From Hyphomicrobiales bacterium (GTDB lineage Bacteria; Pseudomonadota; Alphaproteobacteria; Rhizobiales; SZUA-8), in assembly GCA_003232175.1 (NCBI GenBank), contig QILX01000141.1:1-5652 (forward strand): a stretch of 5,652 bases of DNA. Reading direction: 5' to 3'. Both the position numbers and the translations under genes were made by a program. Positions within the stretch are counted from its first letter, which is position 1; every line of letters starts with the position of its first letter. Positions 5,237 through 5,652 of the stretch are shown here, in pieces. The notes beneath the pieces are model-generated. The model searched no databases and had not been told where the DNA came from. It saw nothing but the letters and a program-made list of their open reading frames with translations.

Positions 5237-5652
5237 ATGGATGTATCTGACCTGATTTCACCGGATGCGGTGTTCGATGATTTGAAGGCACGCTCGAAAA
5301 AGCAGGCGCTGCAGGAGCTTGCCGATGCTGCGGCGAAAATCATCGGCCAGCCCTCCCGCGATATTTTCGATGTGCTGCTGCAGCGCGAGCGCCTGGGCTC
5401 TACCGGTATCGGCCAGGGGGTGGCGATCCCCCACGGCAAGCTGGCGCGGCTCGACCGCATCCACGGCCTCTTCGCCCACTTGAAAGAACCTATCGATTTT
5501 GATGCCGTGGACGACGAACCGGTCGATACGATTTTTCTCCTGCTCGCGCCCGAAGGCGCCGGCGCTGACCATCTCAAGGCCCTCGCCCGCATTTCGCGCC
5601 TGCTGCGCGACGGCACCACGCTGCATAAACTCCGCAACGCCCACGACCGCGC
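5237..5652 (+). CDS. ptsN: PTS-Ntr system EIIA component PtsN (IIA-Ntr), 3' end outside the window
   Basis: PtsN accepts phosphate from the PtsP/NPr nitrogen phosphorelay and, depending on phosphorylation, controls potassium transport, nitrogen and envelope-stress regulators; it transports no sugar itself. The frame starts MDVSDLISPDAVFDDLKARS, typical of the family. It carries the phospho-acceptor His66 in GVAIPHGK (residues 61-68) and the following ARLDRIHGLFAHLKEPIDFDAVDDEPVDTIFLLLAPEGAGADHLKALARISRLLRD block, all characteristic of EIIA type-2 domains. There are 138 codons before the right edge; the usual length is about 150-155, so only a short C-terminal helix is missing. ATG 5237 is preferred because AGAGA (5226-5230) is then 6 nt upstream; in-frame ATG 5231 would abut it. 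It is the expected last member of the rpoN-hpf-ptsN group. Confidence 0.93.
   Translation, partial: MDVSDLISPDAVFDDLKARSKKQALQELADAAAKIIGQPSRDIFDVLLQRERLGSTGIGQGVAIPHGKLARLDRIHGLFAHLKEPIDFDAVDDEPVDTIFLLLAPEGAGADHLKALARISRLLRDGTTLHKLRNAHDR

Overview
The window looks like a core chromosomal segment from a GC-rich (by eye, near 60%) Gram-negative alphaproteobacterium. All recognisable genes are on the + strand, in the order lptC - lptA - lptB - rpoN - hpf - ptsN. This order is widespread in Proteobacteria. The long form of HPF and the N-terminally extended LptC and LptB fit an alphaproteobacterium, perhaps Rhodospirillales-like; the exact lineage is inference.

Positions 1-2607 hold the lipopolysaccharide (LPS) transport genes. 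lptC (frame open to the left edge of the window) overlaps lptA by 4 nt. lptA is followed after about 140 nt by lptB, the ABC ATPase. Together with LptF/G (not in the window), LptB powers extraction of LPS from the inner membrane, and LptC and LptA carry it across the periplasm.

Positions 2662-4183 hold rpoN (sigma-54), separated from lptB by 54 nt. As given, the gene is broken: region I and the start of the acidic linker are in one frame and end at a TGA at 2869-2871, while all the rest is in the +1 frame. Removing one base near 2860-2862 restores a normal protein of about 506 residues. This is either a sequence error or a real lesion.

Positions 4184-4477 are a 294-nt gap rich in structure: two candidate sigma-70-type promoters, a perfect 2 x 19 bp tandem repeat, several inverted repeats, and a 15-bp dyad just before the hpf ribosome binding site. 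hpf (long-form ribosome hibernation factor) follows. After another 170-nt gap with three hairpins comes ptsN (EIIA-Ntr), which is cut by the right edge.

Functionally the window joins envelope biogenesis with nitrogen and stress regulation: sigma-54, the nitrogen phosphotransferase EIIA, and ribosome hibernation. I see no mobile element, CRISPR array, RNA gene or unknown gene cassette, and no convincing undescribed system. The points worth a second look are the rpoN frameshift, the unusual lptB start, and the dense regulatory-looking region upstream of hpf.
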